Positions 1 to 11,213 of a DNA stretch of 64,000 nucleotides are shown piece after piece. This DNA is from Hansfordia pulvinata (lineage: Eukaryota; Ascomycota; Sordariomycetes; Xylariales). Every line of letters starts with the position of its first letter. Within the stretch, counting starts at the first letter, position 1. A model generated the notes under the pieces. That model searched no databases and was not told the DNA's origin. It saw only the letters and a list, made by a program, of their open reading frames with translations. The translations under genes were made by a program, and so were the position numbers. The stretch covers positions 620,001 to 684,000 of the forward strand of contig BJKQ01000002.1 of assembly GCA_006538405.1 (NCBI GenBank), read 5' to 3'.

Positions 1-1550
1 ACCGGGGCCGACTTCCCCGGCTGCGCGGCGACGTACGACATTGGCGCCGACAAGCTGTCGCTGTGGATCCCGTACACGCCGCCGGCCACCATCCTCTGGT
101 TCGGCAACACGCCGAGTGCCGAGGACTGCCTCGCCCGCTCCGATGTGGACCGCGTCAAGTACGTCCAGGACCTGCCGGCCTACCTCACGGCCCGCCTCGA
201 GGCCGTCCGCCGGCTGTACGTGCTGCGCCAGTCCCAGCTGCCGCGCTTCGACCGCTTCGAAGGCCTCAAGCGCGGCCTCGCCGTCGACATGGCCGCCCTG
301 CAGCCGGCCATGGACCGCGCCCGCGTCGTCAAGACCGACTACGAGGTCGCCATGATCCGCCGCGCCAACGACGTCTCCTCGGCCGCCCACCGCCGCGTCC
401 TCGACCGCGTCGCCTCCTACGCCAACGAGTGCGAGGTCGAGGCCGCCTTCGTCGCCGCCTGCACCGCCCGCGCGCCCGCCGCCAGGCCTACCCCGTCATC
501 GCCGGCGCGGGGCCCAACGCCTCCACCCTGCACTACGAGGACAACGACCAGCCGCTGGCCGGCCCCGACCGGCAGACCCTCGTCCTCGACGCCGGCGCCG
601 AGTGGGACTGCTACGCCAGCGACGTCACCCGCACCCTGCCCCTCAACGGGCCCACCTTCCGCCCCGAGGCCCAGGCCATCTACGACCTCGTCTACCGCAT
701 GCAGACCGAGTGCATCGCCCGCCTGCGCCCGGGCGTCGTCTTCCGCGAGCTGCAGCTGCACGCCACCCGCGTCGCCGTCGAGGGCCTCCTGGCCCTCGGC
801 ATCCTGCGCGGCGGCTCCGCCGACGAGATATACCGCAATGGCACTGGCGCCGCCTTCTTCCCCCACGGCCTGGGCCACCACGTCGGCCTCGACGTGCACG
901 AGTGAGTCAGACTCCTGCCCCCGCACCCTCATTAGAGCCACCCACCTGACCTGAGCTCGTCGCGCACCTCACGCTGCTGCACCGTACTAACACGCCGGCA
1001 CAGCGTCCTCAGCCCGGAGCTGCTCCGTCCTGTCGGAGAGGGCATGTGGGGCAAGCGGCGGCCGATCGGGCCCCAGACGATGCGGGCCATGATCCGGCAG
1101 GCGGAGGGAGCCAAGGCGGGGGCCGGCAGTAGCAAGAAAAGCACCAGCGCCCCTACGACCACCACCACGACCACCAGCAGCAGACCACGACCAGCAGCAC
1201 CGCCTGCAGGAGCACCGACACCAACAGCATCACTGGGATCAACAGCCCCTCCCGGCGAGACTCCCGCCGCCGCCACCGCGGCGCCCGCCCCTCTGGACCC
1301 GCACGTGCTCCAGCCCGGCATGGTCGTGACGGTCGAGCCGGGCCTGTACTTCTGCCGCCCCTACGTCGAGGCCTACTTCCTCGGCAGCGACGACCACGCC
1401 CGCTACCTCGACCGCGCGGCGCTCGGCCGCTACTGGGGCGTCGGCGGCGTCCGCATCGAGGACTGCGTCCTCGTCACCCGCGCCGGCTGCGAGAACCTCA
1501 CCTCCGCCCCCAAGTTCGGCAAGCCCTCCTCTCACCCGTCCACCCCCTGA
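1..1550 (+). CDS. Xaa-Pro aminopeptidase, M24 metallopeptidase (5' end outside window, one frame break)
   Basis: This is the C-terminal part of a probable cytosolic Xaa-Pro aminopeptidase, which removes an N-terminal residue preceding proline using two metal ions. The frame is open from base 1, so the gene starts outside the window. Coding runs 1-901, then an intron at 902-1003 (donor GTGAGT, branch TACTAAC, acceptor CACAG), then 1004-1550. All five expected M24 metal ligands are visible: Asp in LVLDAGAE, Asp in SDVTRT, His in HGLGHH, Glu in TVEPG and Glu in RIEDCVL. The reading frame breaks at about 470-473; adding one G restores a GARRQAY stretch that is typical of the family and keeps the rest in frame. 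An Ala/Pro/Thr/Ser-rich insertion, roughly bases 1105-1290, sits just before the TVEPG motif and is not usual for the family. Family assignment is firm; the exact subfamily is less so. Confidence 0.88.
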
Positions 1551-2512
1551 TGATGTTATTCATCACCAAAGCTGGTTTACGTTGCGAGAAGCAGGAAGAA
1601 AGAATGGGCCAATGGGAGGGTATAGAGGCTCCAAGAGAGAGATGGAGAGACACACAGGATTTGCTTTCAGCGAGCTGCTGCTGGTTGCTTTTCTTGCTAT
1701 TGTCGCGAATCTGCGCGCATGTCTGCCATGCGATCGAGCCGTCTTGGTGGATTTGTAATCAATCTCATGTTCGTCTAGAATCCTGCGTACAACAAGAAGC
1801 CAAATCGCACATTCCAAACGGCCAATCTTTTGGAACATCCCGCTGTCGAGTCAAAATGGAAACCAGTGTGAGGCATTCCACGGTAAGGTATCAAAGCCCC
1901 AATCGTCACAGAGACCACGGCATAGGTGGGGTGAATTGAGGGGTTCAAGTCGGGGAATTTTGGTATTTGCGTCTTGCCTATGTACTCTACATGAGCTCGT
2001 CTTCAACACCCTTCCCCTCCTAGAGACTGAAGAAGGTCCCTTTGCCAGTATCGATATATAAACAAAACATCATAACGCCGTGGCTCGCATCCCGCATACA
2101 TACAAACAATGATTTCCTACACGTCATCAATGCCCGGTAACAGCCGCTCCCGGGCACGGCTTGTTCGCCCAGCCATCCCCTTCACTAAAGACCACCTACT
2201 CGACCCCGTGGCTGAGTTCTGAGACCTGCTAGGGAACAGGCAGACACCGGAACCTGTCTTCACCGTCCACTTGGTTTGGTGCTAAATCAAGTTGGGCTCA
2301 CGCGGGGCCTGCTGCTCTGAGGTCATCGCCATCGATAAGCCTGCTCGCCCGCGCTTCGCAACATGCTATCCGCACACATCATGATGAGCTTCTCTCTCGT
2401 TGATCATGTTGCTTGTCGACAACTTCGTAACAGCCTGCGTCATCGTTCACTCTTCAAAAACCTCGAGGTAAGCAAGCAGCCCCTGGCCCTTTGAAATGGA
2501 ATGTGTACCTCC
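1551..2512. other. Convergent intergenic region
   Basis: This lies between the stop codons of two convergent genes and should hold both 3' untranslated regions. Composition is more AT-rich than the flanking coding DNA. I see no further gene, RNA gene or repeat. Confidence 0.6.
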
Positions 2513-3954
2513 TCATAGGTACTTCTTGGGCATGATCTTCTTTCTCTCGTAGTAGACGTAACCTCCGATGAGGCCAACCTGGATAGCCAGGATGAGGAAG
2601 ATGAGGCGCCCGTGGCCAGTGGCAGTCTTGGCGACGTGGGTAATCAAGGTGCCGTGGTTTTCTTCCGAGAGGCGACGCATGGCACGCTCATACTCCTTGA
2701 CGTTGGACTGTGTGGACGACTGCACACTGGCGATTTCGCGCTTAATTTCGTTCATGTCGCCCTTGAGAGACGTGATCTCGAGCTTGGAAACAGCCATGCG
2801 GATCTCGCCAATGTGCGTATCGAGCGTCTTGATGGTTGCGGCCATGGCCTGCGTCTCCTCGTGACGCTTCTTTTCCTGGTCCTCCTGCTCGTCTAGGCGG
2901 TGCATGAAGTACTCCAGCAAGTGGGTCAACGACTGGACGCGGTTGTGCAGGTCGGCAAACTGCTGTTGCTGCTGGGTGATGGAGTTGGGGTCGGCGTCAG
3001 GCATTGAGCCAGGGTTGTTGCCGGTGCTTGAGTATGCGTTGTTTGGCGGGGGAGCGCGGCCATAGGTCATCTTGGCTTGCTGGTCCTGGCCACCCATGGG
3101 CTGCTGCTGCTGGTGTTGCTGCTGAGGCGGCGGGGCATTGGTCGTGCCCTCGACGCTGTCGGTCATGGTGACAAACTTGAAGATCTCGAATGAATCGGGG
3201 TTTTCGGACGTGGCAGCCGTAACGCCAAAGTGATAGCCTCCGGGCAGGGCGACCTTGTCCGTCTCGAAACACAGCGCGCCGTCAACCTCGACGCGGAAAG
3301 TATTCTGGGTCTGCCGCATCTTGAGCTGAGTGGGCGTGCCGCGGTTGCGGTAGGGGTAGGGACAATGGCCAAACGCCAAGCTGTCGACGCTGTGGTGGCT
3401 CTTGAAGTCGATTGAGCCATCGTTGAGGAAGCCGCGGACCATGCCGCTGGTGCCTACGGGCTGGTCGACAACCAGGGCAATGCCGTCGAATTTGCCGACG
3501 GTATAGATGCTGGCGTCATGCTGAACCTCACTGGCGCCTCCGCGGGCCAGCCACAGATTGAGGTTGCCAGTACCACGCTCAGGGCCATTGGCGCGGAAGT
3601 CAAGGTCGGCGGTGAAGCTGCTGTGGGGATTGGGTTTCTCGGCCCAGATGGAACCTCTCGAGTTGCCGGGTGCTTGCGGTGTCAAGACTAGACGATTCGT
3701 GAGGAGCTCGGGCGGGTGGGGGCTGCCAGCCAGAGAAAAGTTGGGAAGCTTGTCGGCGCCGCGCTCGGCCAATCTGTGAAGGGAAATGCGATTAGACACG
3801 GTGAAGGTGATGACTGGATTGGGTGTGCGCGGAGAGCGACGTACTTTCCCGTGTGGCCGAAGCTGATCTCATTGACGAGGAATTGGGACTGGGCGTCTAC
3901 AAGAGCAGCGAGGCCGAAGGCGGCAACGGCCGAGGGAAGCTGTTGGAAGCGCAT
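2513..3954 (-). CDS. Emp47/ERGIC-53-type L-type lectin, ER-Golgi cargo receptor
   Basis: This is a type I membrane lectin predicted to cycle between ER and Golgi and carry glycoprotein cargo. Exon 1 is 3954-3845, the intron is 3844-3774 (GTACGT donor, CTAAT branch, TTCACAG acceptor) and exon 2 is 3773-2513, giving 456 aa. The start at 3954 is chosen because it opens a signal peptide (MRFQQLPSAVAAFGLAALVDA) that leads directly into the lectin domain, about residues 25-245. A Gln-rich linker and a coiled coil follow (about 310-400). One membrane segment lies near residues 426-446. The C terminus reads KKYL, a dilysine KKXX retrieval signal, as expected for the Emp46/47 and ERGIC-53 family. The frame is intact. 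It is divergent from ALG8, another ER glycoprotein gene. Whether it is the orthologue of Emp46 or Emp47 cannot be told by eye. Confidence 0.9.
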
Positions 3955-6019
3955 TTTGGAGGTGGGGGTGAGAGGGAGGGAGAGGACCTTGGTCGGTCGG
4001 TCGGTGGGAGGATGACGAAAGAAAGAGTGCGGAGCAGCAGATGCTGACTTGGGTTTCGACACGTTTCAAATGAAGAGAAAGGACCAAGCAAGTAGGGCTG
4101 CGACAATGGCGGGTAAAAACGACCGACCACGACGACAGCTACTCGAGCAGCATGTGAAGGTGAAGACGGAAGGGAGCGGATGGTTGGTGGTTGGAAGCAC
4201 GCCGCTAGGTCAAGGTATATGATGGAGGTACCTAGAAGTCAAGCAGATACCCCAAGTATGGCGGCGATGATGGAAAGAGAAAGACAAAGGGCTGTTTGTT
4301 CAAGACAGCAGACCGTAAGCCGGAGACGACAGGAAAAGGCAGGAAGGAAGGCCAGAACCCATCTATGCCACCACAGCTCTCATCAATGCGCCGACTTACA
4401 CGCAGCCCTCTCTGTCTGACTGCGAATGGATGGGACCGGCGATGGATGGTGGCGGCGGCTCTTAGGCAAGAGGACACTCTGTGCTATTGGAGCTACGAGT
4501 ACAAGTACCTAACCTACAGGGGACGTGGATTCCGGCGGGTACATGGGATACTTGAGAAAGACCTAGTGCTTTGCGGCAGATTGGTGCAGCTATGGTCTGA
4601 AATCTCGTACCTTTCGCGTATCTGATCAAGCAAAGTACCCAGGCGGGATTCTGCAGCCCCCACAAAGTAAGACGGATAGAGGAAAGCGTGTGACGTTTTT
4701 GGATCAGAGGCAGCAGAGAAAGGCATCGAGCAATGGGCGCCTGGACTATCGTGTCCATTGCTGGCTCCGCGGGCAGGGTTGCGACGCAGGGTTGCGAGTA
4801 ATACTCGCATCTACGAGTATTCGTGATATTAATAGCCGTGTCCTGTCTCTCTCGCGTTGCGTGTCCTTCACCGCAGCGGGTGAAGTAGCAATTGCGCATA
4901 CAGGATACTCGTAGACATCCGCGTGTCGATCATTGCGTTTACTCGGACTGACTGCACCCGACAGACTGTAAAAGCCCGTTACCCCCGGGCGAGCCTCATC
5001 AGTCTCCCCTAACGTTGCATTGCAGCGTACGGCTACTTCGACGTACCCAATCGTGGCCCTTCGTGCACCGTGTCCAGTTCTCATCCCTGCCCAATTCGCT
5101 TTGGTCAGCGTGTTTGGAGGCTATCATGCCGCGACCATTTTCCAAGTCTCTTCTTAAACAGGAAGGATGAAAATCGACGGAGGTGGTCGACATTGAAAAG
5201 GCATCCCCCTAGACTGGAAGAAGAGCACCCCAGCAGCTCAACGCTACAAGAGTGCCTTCAGTCTGCCGTCATTGTGGGTTTCCCGCCTCAACAGACGGCT
5301 TCTATCCGTGGCATAGTCGTCTTTTGCATTCAAACGGTCTTCAAATCCCGAGTCGAATGGTGGCCTCCATGCTGTGGCAGAGAGTCAAGGGCCCCTACCT
5401 CACGTACTCCAGGTGAGAAACAAGCACTGGCGCCTTGGGTCAGGTGGTCAATTCATGAGGTCTTTCATTGTCCCACTGTCACCTTGGCCTGGCCGCGGTT
5501 GTGAATCGAGACGCGCTAGAAGACCTTGGACCTGTTCGTACTCGTACTTTCAACTGCTTGAAATCCAGGTACGATCCGATGGAGCAATTGCACCAATCAC
5601 CAGCGCCAGCCGAGCAAGCGAACGCGCCAGGGTCCAGCCGCATGGTCGTCGAGGTACCCTCCAGACTTCCTCTCTGCAGTGCAGCTGCAGGTACCCTGCC
5701 CTGATTAGCCTCAGACTGTGGGGCCCCAGACAACTTGGGATCTCTACAGGTAGGTACGTATGTGAGATGTATACACTTGGGTTATACACTCAAGAGGTAA
5801 CTGCCAACTACCAGCCCCTGTTCAATCACTGGAAGTACCTATAGCTGCATGTGCTTCCAAGGCCAAAAATTACCGGGAGGGCAGCTTGACCTCGTCACCA
5901 CCACGACGCGACCATCACCATCTCTCCCCCTGTCCACCACCGGCCCTCAGCCCGTTCCAACCCACGGCTTCGACGCTCCGACGCCAAGGTCATGCCGTAA
6001 GGCTTCTTAACCAGAGGCA
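3955..6019. other. Divergent intergenic region between the lectin gene and ALG8
   Basis: This 2 kb stretch should carry both promoters. Open frames here look spurious: no family motif and no consistent codon preference. Four exact copies of the dispersed octamer TACGAGTA/TACTCGTA lie at 4494, 4812, 4906 and 5539. The last 150 bases before ALG8 are C-rich, like a fungal 5' leader. Confidence 0.55.
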
Positions 6020-7604
6020 ATGGCTGAGATATACCCGACCATTGCGCAATGCGCAGTCGTCGCAGCGGCCTTCAAGATCCTCCTCTTCCCAGCCTACAAA
6101 TCGACCGATTTCGAAGTCCACCGCAACTGGCTCGCCATCACCCACAGCCTTCCCATATGGGACTGGTACTACGATACCACCTCGGAATGGACGCTCGACT
6201 ACCCCCCTTTCTTTTCCTACTTCGAGGCACTGCTCGCGCAGGTTGCCAAGCTTGCCGACCCCGCCATGTTGCGCCTCTACAACTTGCGGTACGATAGCTG
6301 GCAAACCGTCTACTTCCAGCGCTTCTCTGTCATCGCCACCGAGCTGCTGCTCATTTATGCGCTTCAGCTCTTCGTCGAGTCCGCCCACGGTGTCTCCAAG
6401 CGCGCCGCCCATGCCGCCGCCGTCTCCCTCCTCCTATCTCCCGGCCTCCTCATCATCGACCACATCCACTTCCAGTACAATGGCGCCATGTACGGGGCTC
6501 TGATCCTCTCTCTGGTGCTGGCCCGTCACAAGTCCGGCCTACTTGCCAGTGGCCTGGTTTTCGCCGCGCTTCTCTGCATGAAGCACATCTACCTCTATCT
6601 GGCCCCGGCCTACTTTGTCTGGCTCCTGCGCACCTACTGCTTGTCGCCCAAGTCCATCTTCCGGATTCAGCTCCTTAACTGTGTCAAGCTGGGCTCCGGG
6701 CTGGCGGCCATCTTTGGGTTGGCATTTGGACCTTTTGCGCTCAAGGGCCAGATCCCCCAGCTCCTCAGCAGGCTGTTTCCCTTTTCCCGCGGTCTGTGCC
6801 ACGCCTACTGGGCCCCCAACGTCTGGGCCATGTACTCTTTTGCGGACCGAGTACTCATTTACGGTCAGTAGCTTCGCCACAGGACTCAGTAGAGCAACCC
6901 CCCCGGCGATCTTTGAAATCTAGCTAACGAGTTGTCCAGTTGCGCCCCGTATTGGCCTATCTATCAAGGAGGAGGCCCTGCAAAGCGTCACTCGTGGCCT
7001 CGTAGGCGACACGGCATTCGCGGTACTGCCGGAAATCACGCCCAGGGTGTGCTTTGCGTTGACGCTGCTCTTCCAAGCATTGCCTCTGGTGAAGCTCTTC
7101 GTCTACCCGACCTGGGATGCCTTTGTCAGCGCCGTCACGCTTTGCGGGTACGCCTCCTTCTTGTTTGGGTGGCACGTCCACGAGAAGGCCATCTTGCTCG
7201 TCATCATGCCGTTCAGCCTGGTCGCTCTCAAGGACCGACGGTACCTCAGCGCGTTTCGCCCTTTGGCCGTGGCGGGGCACGTCTCGCTGTTCCCTCTTCT
7301 CTTTACGCCTGCCGAATTCCCCATCAAGACGGTTTACACCATTTTCTGGCTGATATTGTTCCTCATGGCGTTTGATCGGCTGGCGCCGGCGTCGACCCGC
7401 ACCCGGCGCATCTTCCTGCTGGACCGCTTCACCATATTCTACATTGCCGTCAGCATCCCGCTGATCCTGTACTGCTCTCTTCTGCACCAGGTCATCTTTG
7501 GCAAGGCCTACGAGTTTCTGCCCCTGATGTTCCTGAGCTCATACTCAGCCATTGGCGTGGTCGGGAGCTGGCTTGGGTTCTTGGTGGTATATTTCTCGTC
7601 GTAG
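6020..7604 (+). CDS. ALG8: ALG8 dolichyl-P-Glc:Glc1Man9GlcNAc2-PP-dolichol alpha-1,3-glucosyltransferase
   Basis: This ER membrane glucosyltransferase (family GT57) adds the second glucose to the lipid-linked oligosaccharide before transfer to nascent proteins. Exon 1 is 6020-6863, the intron is 6864-6939 (GTCAGT donor, GCTAAC branch, TCCAG acceptor) and exon 2 is 6940-7604, giving 502 aa, close to the family size. The N-terminal lumenal loop has the signature [18 protein letters not shown] followed by [14 protein letters not shown] and a HFQYNG motif in the next loop. These separate ALG8 from ALG6 in my recollection of the family. Many hydrophobic segments follow, including the conserved [11 protein letters not shown] stretch in the second half. 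The frame is intact and the start has no upstream competitor in frame. Confidence 0.95.
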
Positions 7605-10600
7605 CGCTGGAGCGCCGTGCAGCCAGACAGGCGGGAAGAAGGAAAGAAAGAAAGGAAGGAAGAAAGAAAGAAATCATCGACGCATAGCCATGAATAATGA
7701 TACCCCCTCTTGCATATCTAGGAGTTGGGATGTGGTGACTTGTATTGGTTCTTTACCTAATGAACCGGCCCTCTCAACTGACGGCGAGTTCTCGAGGAGA
7801 CCGGACTCAGGCAGCGCATGTCTTACGGTGAAGTCAAAACCCGGAAAATGGGAATTTTGTGCGTCCTCGGCTCGAAAAAACGCCGTGCATCACCCGTGAG
7901 ACCTGGTGCTCTTTCTCGTAAGCCCGAAGAGAGAACCAGGCTGCATACATATCGATGCTGTTATTTAATTACCCAGCCTGGCGTACGAGATACCGGTTGC
8001 ATCGAGTAAGACGCCGCTGGCGACGGCGGTTCAATCGAGTGTATGATTGTAGGGGGTTTTGCCGGGGTGAGAGGGGGGCGGAGACGGCGAGCGGGGAGGA
8101 GGAGGAGGAAAGGCACGAGAGGGGGGAAAGGCGAGCGCACTGGCGCCGGGGTGCGCCGGTCGGCAGATAGATGCACGGAGTAAAAGGTCGCCCTCGTACC
8201 CGGCCTCGTATACTTCAGGTACGACAACTCGTGCCCAACACCTCGCAAGCAACGAGCTGAGGGAAGCTGGAAGCTGCCTTTCGCCGCCGCGTCGTCCCGA
8301 CGGAACAGGACTGGTCAGCCGGCGCTTCGGTCACTGCTGTCGGCTTGGGGGAAAGGGGGGGGGGGGGGGGGGACAAATTCATGTCGGGCGGGTATGCGTA
8401 AGTATCTCAAGACGTGCGCAGACCCGGCGAGTACACGATCGGTACGAGTTTGCGTCTGTGGAGAGCTGAGGTGACGTTCAACCTTGGACGGGAGCTGCTG
8501 GGGAAAAGCACAGCTACATCCAGTGGATGAGCACATCTAAACAACATCTGCTGTAGGACACGATAAATACACAGACGGGGTGCATTGGGGGGTCCCGGGG
8601 GTTGCGAATGATTGGTATTTGTGGTGTCTGGAATCTATCCCGCGCGGTGCGGGCTTCCGCATAGGCGGCTGACACCCGCACGGCGCGTGCGACGGCGGGT
8701 GCGGAAGAGGATGCTTCCCAAGAAACCGACATGTTTGGAGGCGCTATGGGGATCGGTGGCGGTAAACACGGGGGGGGGGGGGGGGGGGGGCGGAGTCGTT
8801 GAGTGAGAGACTGATTCTTCGTCCGGAGCCTCAAGGGCCCGTGAAGCAGGACCCCGTTCGCTGACATGGTGAGCTGCTCCGCGAGCGTGTAATTCACATC
8901 ACCACATGAGTATATTGATGCCATGAAAAGTACCTACCTACCTAATGTGGGCATCCAGCAGCACAGGGCCGAGACGCGGGACTTGGAGTTTTCGTCCATA
9001 CCTACCAGCCGTACCGCGTCTGCGCTGAAACGGCCAAGGATCACAGCGATGCGGCACAAGTACAAGTAAAAGCAGGCCGGTCGTAAATAATAAATGAGAA
9101 AAACTGAGCAGAAGCCAGCGCTGCCCCCCTCCCGTCATGTGGCCCGCCTTATTACCCACTCGAGCATCCACCCCCCTTTACTCCGTAATAAGTTCAAGCC
9201 CGCCTTGGGCTCCAGGATTCCCGCGGCGCGAGAAGTACGGGACCATGCACGGGCAGCCCGGTTCAGCTGGACAACACGGACAGGAAGACGAACGAAACAA
9301 CACGCGCCAAGGATGTTTACCGCGATAGATGCGTGGACGGGCAAGCGGGCGGATGGCCGTGCTCTTTGATGCCACAGAACAGGGCAGCTGGTGAGTTGAT
9401 TGGTTGGTTGGTGCATGGCATTGCATACCTTACTCACCCTACCTGGAAGATTCCGTCTTCGATACTCTCATAATTGACGGCGCAGCACAGTGACTGGCAA
9501 GACATAGACAGCTGCTATTCGACTCGGTCAGGGCCGCCTATGTTGGATATCCGGTAGTCTGGGTATTCTGAAGAAGGGGAGGTGGGCAGGGCTCAACCAT
9601 ATACAGAGGGACATGGGAGGCAAAGTAAGCAGCTGGTCTTGGGCATTAAGACCAAAAGAAAGCGGCAGCTGCCCACGTTGTAATCACCATTCTCAGTTGA
9701 TATGAAAATGGAATCTATAAGTGCGGCCCCCCAGGCATGTCTAGCTGCCACCGAGGAGGAAGCTGGGCCAGTCGCGAGGTGCGCAGTGCCCTTTTCGTGT
9801 ATGCAAGTCGTGAAGCCGTGGCGAGACCAGGAGGGAGACTGAAAAGGAGGGAGACGACGAGGACAGAGGCAGAGGAAGAAGAAGAAGAGAAAAAAAGAAG
9901 AGGAGGAGCAAGAGGAGGAGCGGGACGGGAGAGGCGGCCAGGGTGGTAGTGGCGGGCCTATCAGACGCGGCCGGCTCTCTCCAGGGGGGGAGGTGGTAAG
10001 GAGGTAGGTAAGGTAGTAGGGTAGTAGGAAGAAAGGTGACCTGAAAAGGCGACCTGGGGGTGGGTGGACCTATGGACATGCAGGACGGGAGCTGTCCGGG
10101 ACGGAGCACCAGTACACGCGCTGCCGGCGGCGGGACTACCTATAGCCAAGTACTGCTGCTCGCCTTGCCTTACTCGACGCCGGCCTGGCCACGCCGCTTC
10201 GGACCGCTCCTCGTCCTCGTCCTCGTCCGCCCGCCCTCGCTGGGCCCTCCCCCCCGACGGTCGATCCAAAACTTTTCCAACAACACCTCATCCGCCCTCA
10301 CCACCACACGCGCCCTCACCACCACCACCACCACCACCACCACCGCCCGCCCTCTCGCGACATCACCACCCCCGTCCCCATCCCCACCGCCGTCCCGTCC
10401 GTCCGAGCGATTCGCCTCCCCCGGACGCGTCGCCCCCCTCTATAAACGCGTCTTCCTCTCGCCCACCCTCTGCAGCTGTCCAGTCGCTTGCTGCACGTGT
10501 AAGTCGTCCGCCTCTCTCTGCCTGTTCTTCCTCTTCTTCTTCATCCCGCTCTTTCGCCCCGGATCCCCGTCGCGTCCTCACTTTGCCCCGTCCGCCACGC

Positions 10601-11213
10601 CACACAACTCTGCCTTGTCCGCCAGCCCCGGACTCGGCTCCGGCTGGCTCGCCATAGCCCTCTCCGCAGCTCGCACGCCCGACTCGCACGCACCTGGCCC
10701 TCCCTGGCCATCGCGCCTCGCCGTGTCCCGGCACCGCACGCACCGCAAGCAGCCCCGGCGCAACCCCCAAAGCCTACGCGGCGCTACGAGACAAACAACC
10801 CATCCTCGCCCGGCCTCGCCTTGTCTCCCCTGGGCTTCCACTTCCACCTCCCCTGCCACGCAACCACGCATGCGCCAACCGCCAAAACCCAGGCCTGGCC
10901 CCAGTCCCCAAGTTCAATCTCGCCTACCGTCTAGCCTGCTCGCCTCAACCCATCAACGCCCCATTCGCGCCGCCCACCCCTCCACCGGCTTTTCTCGCGA
11001 GCCCGATCATTCCACCTCGCACAAATCCTTTTACACGCCAGCCACTCTCGTGATTGGCGTCTCAAGACTGACGCGCAAACTCACTCCAGGACGAGAGGAA
11101 CGACAGACCAGAACATACGGAACCAAGTCAAAAGACTCGCCCAGTCTATCCGTACACGCGCCGCGGGCCCGTCGCACGGCGCGTTCTGTTTTGGCCTTGC
11201 CGCCGCCGCCGAC
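7605..11213. other. Long intergenic region and ITC1 leader
   Basis: This stretch holds the 3' end of ALG8 and the upstream region of ITC1. It contains two pure G runs (about 8355-8372 and 8770-8790) and a run of TACC units near 8933. The part from about 10180 to 11213 is strongly pyrimidine-rich, with an (ACC)n tract at 10316-10344 and a TATAAA at 10441, as in long fungal 5' leaders. A long open frame at 10060-11220 is rejected as coding. Confidence 0.5.
10316..10344 (+). repeat. (ACC)n microsatellite
   Basis: An uninterrupted trinucleotide tract of about ten ACC units sits in the pyrimidine-rich leader upstream of ITC1. Confidence 0.9.

Noticed and set aside
5886..6503. 205-residue open frame overlapping the start of ALG8
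   Set aside because: It is a Pro/Ser-rich shadow of the ALG8 coding sequence in another frame.
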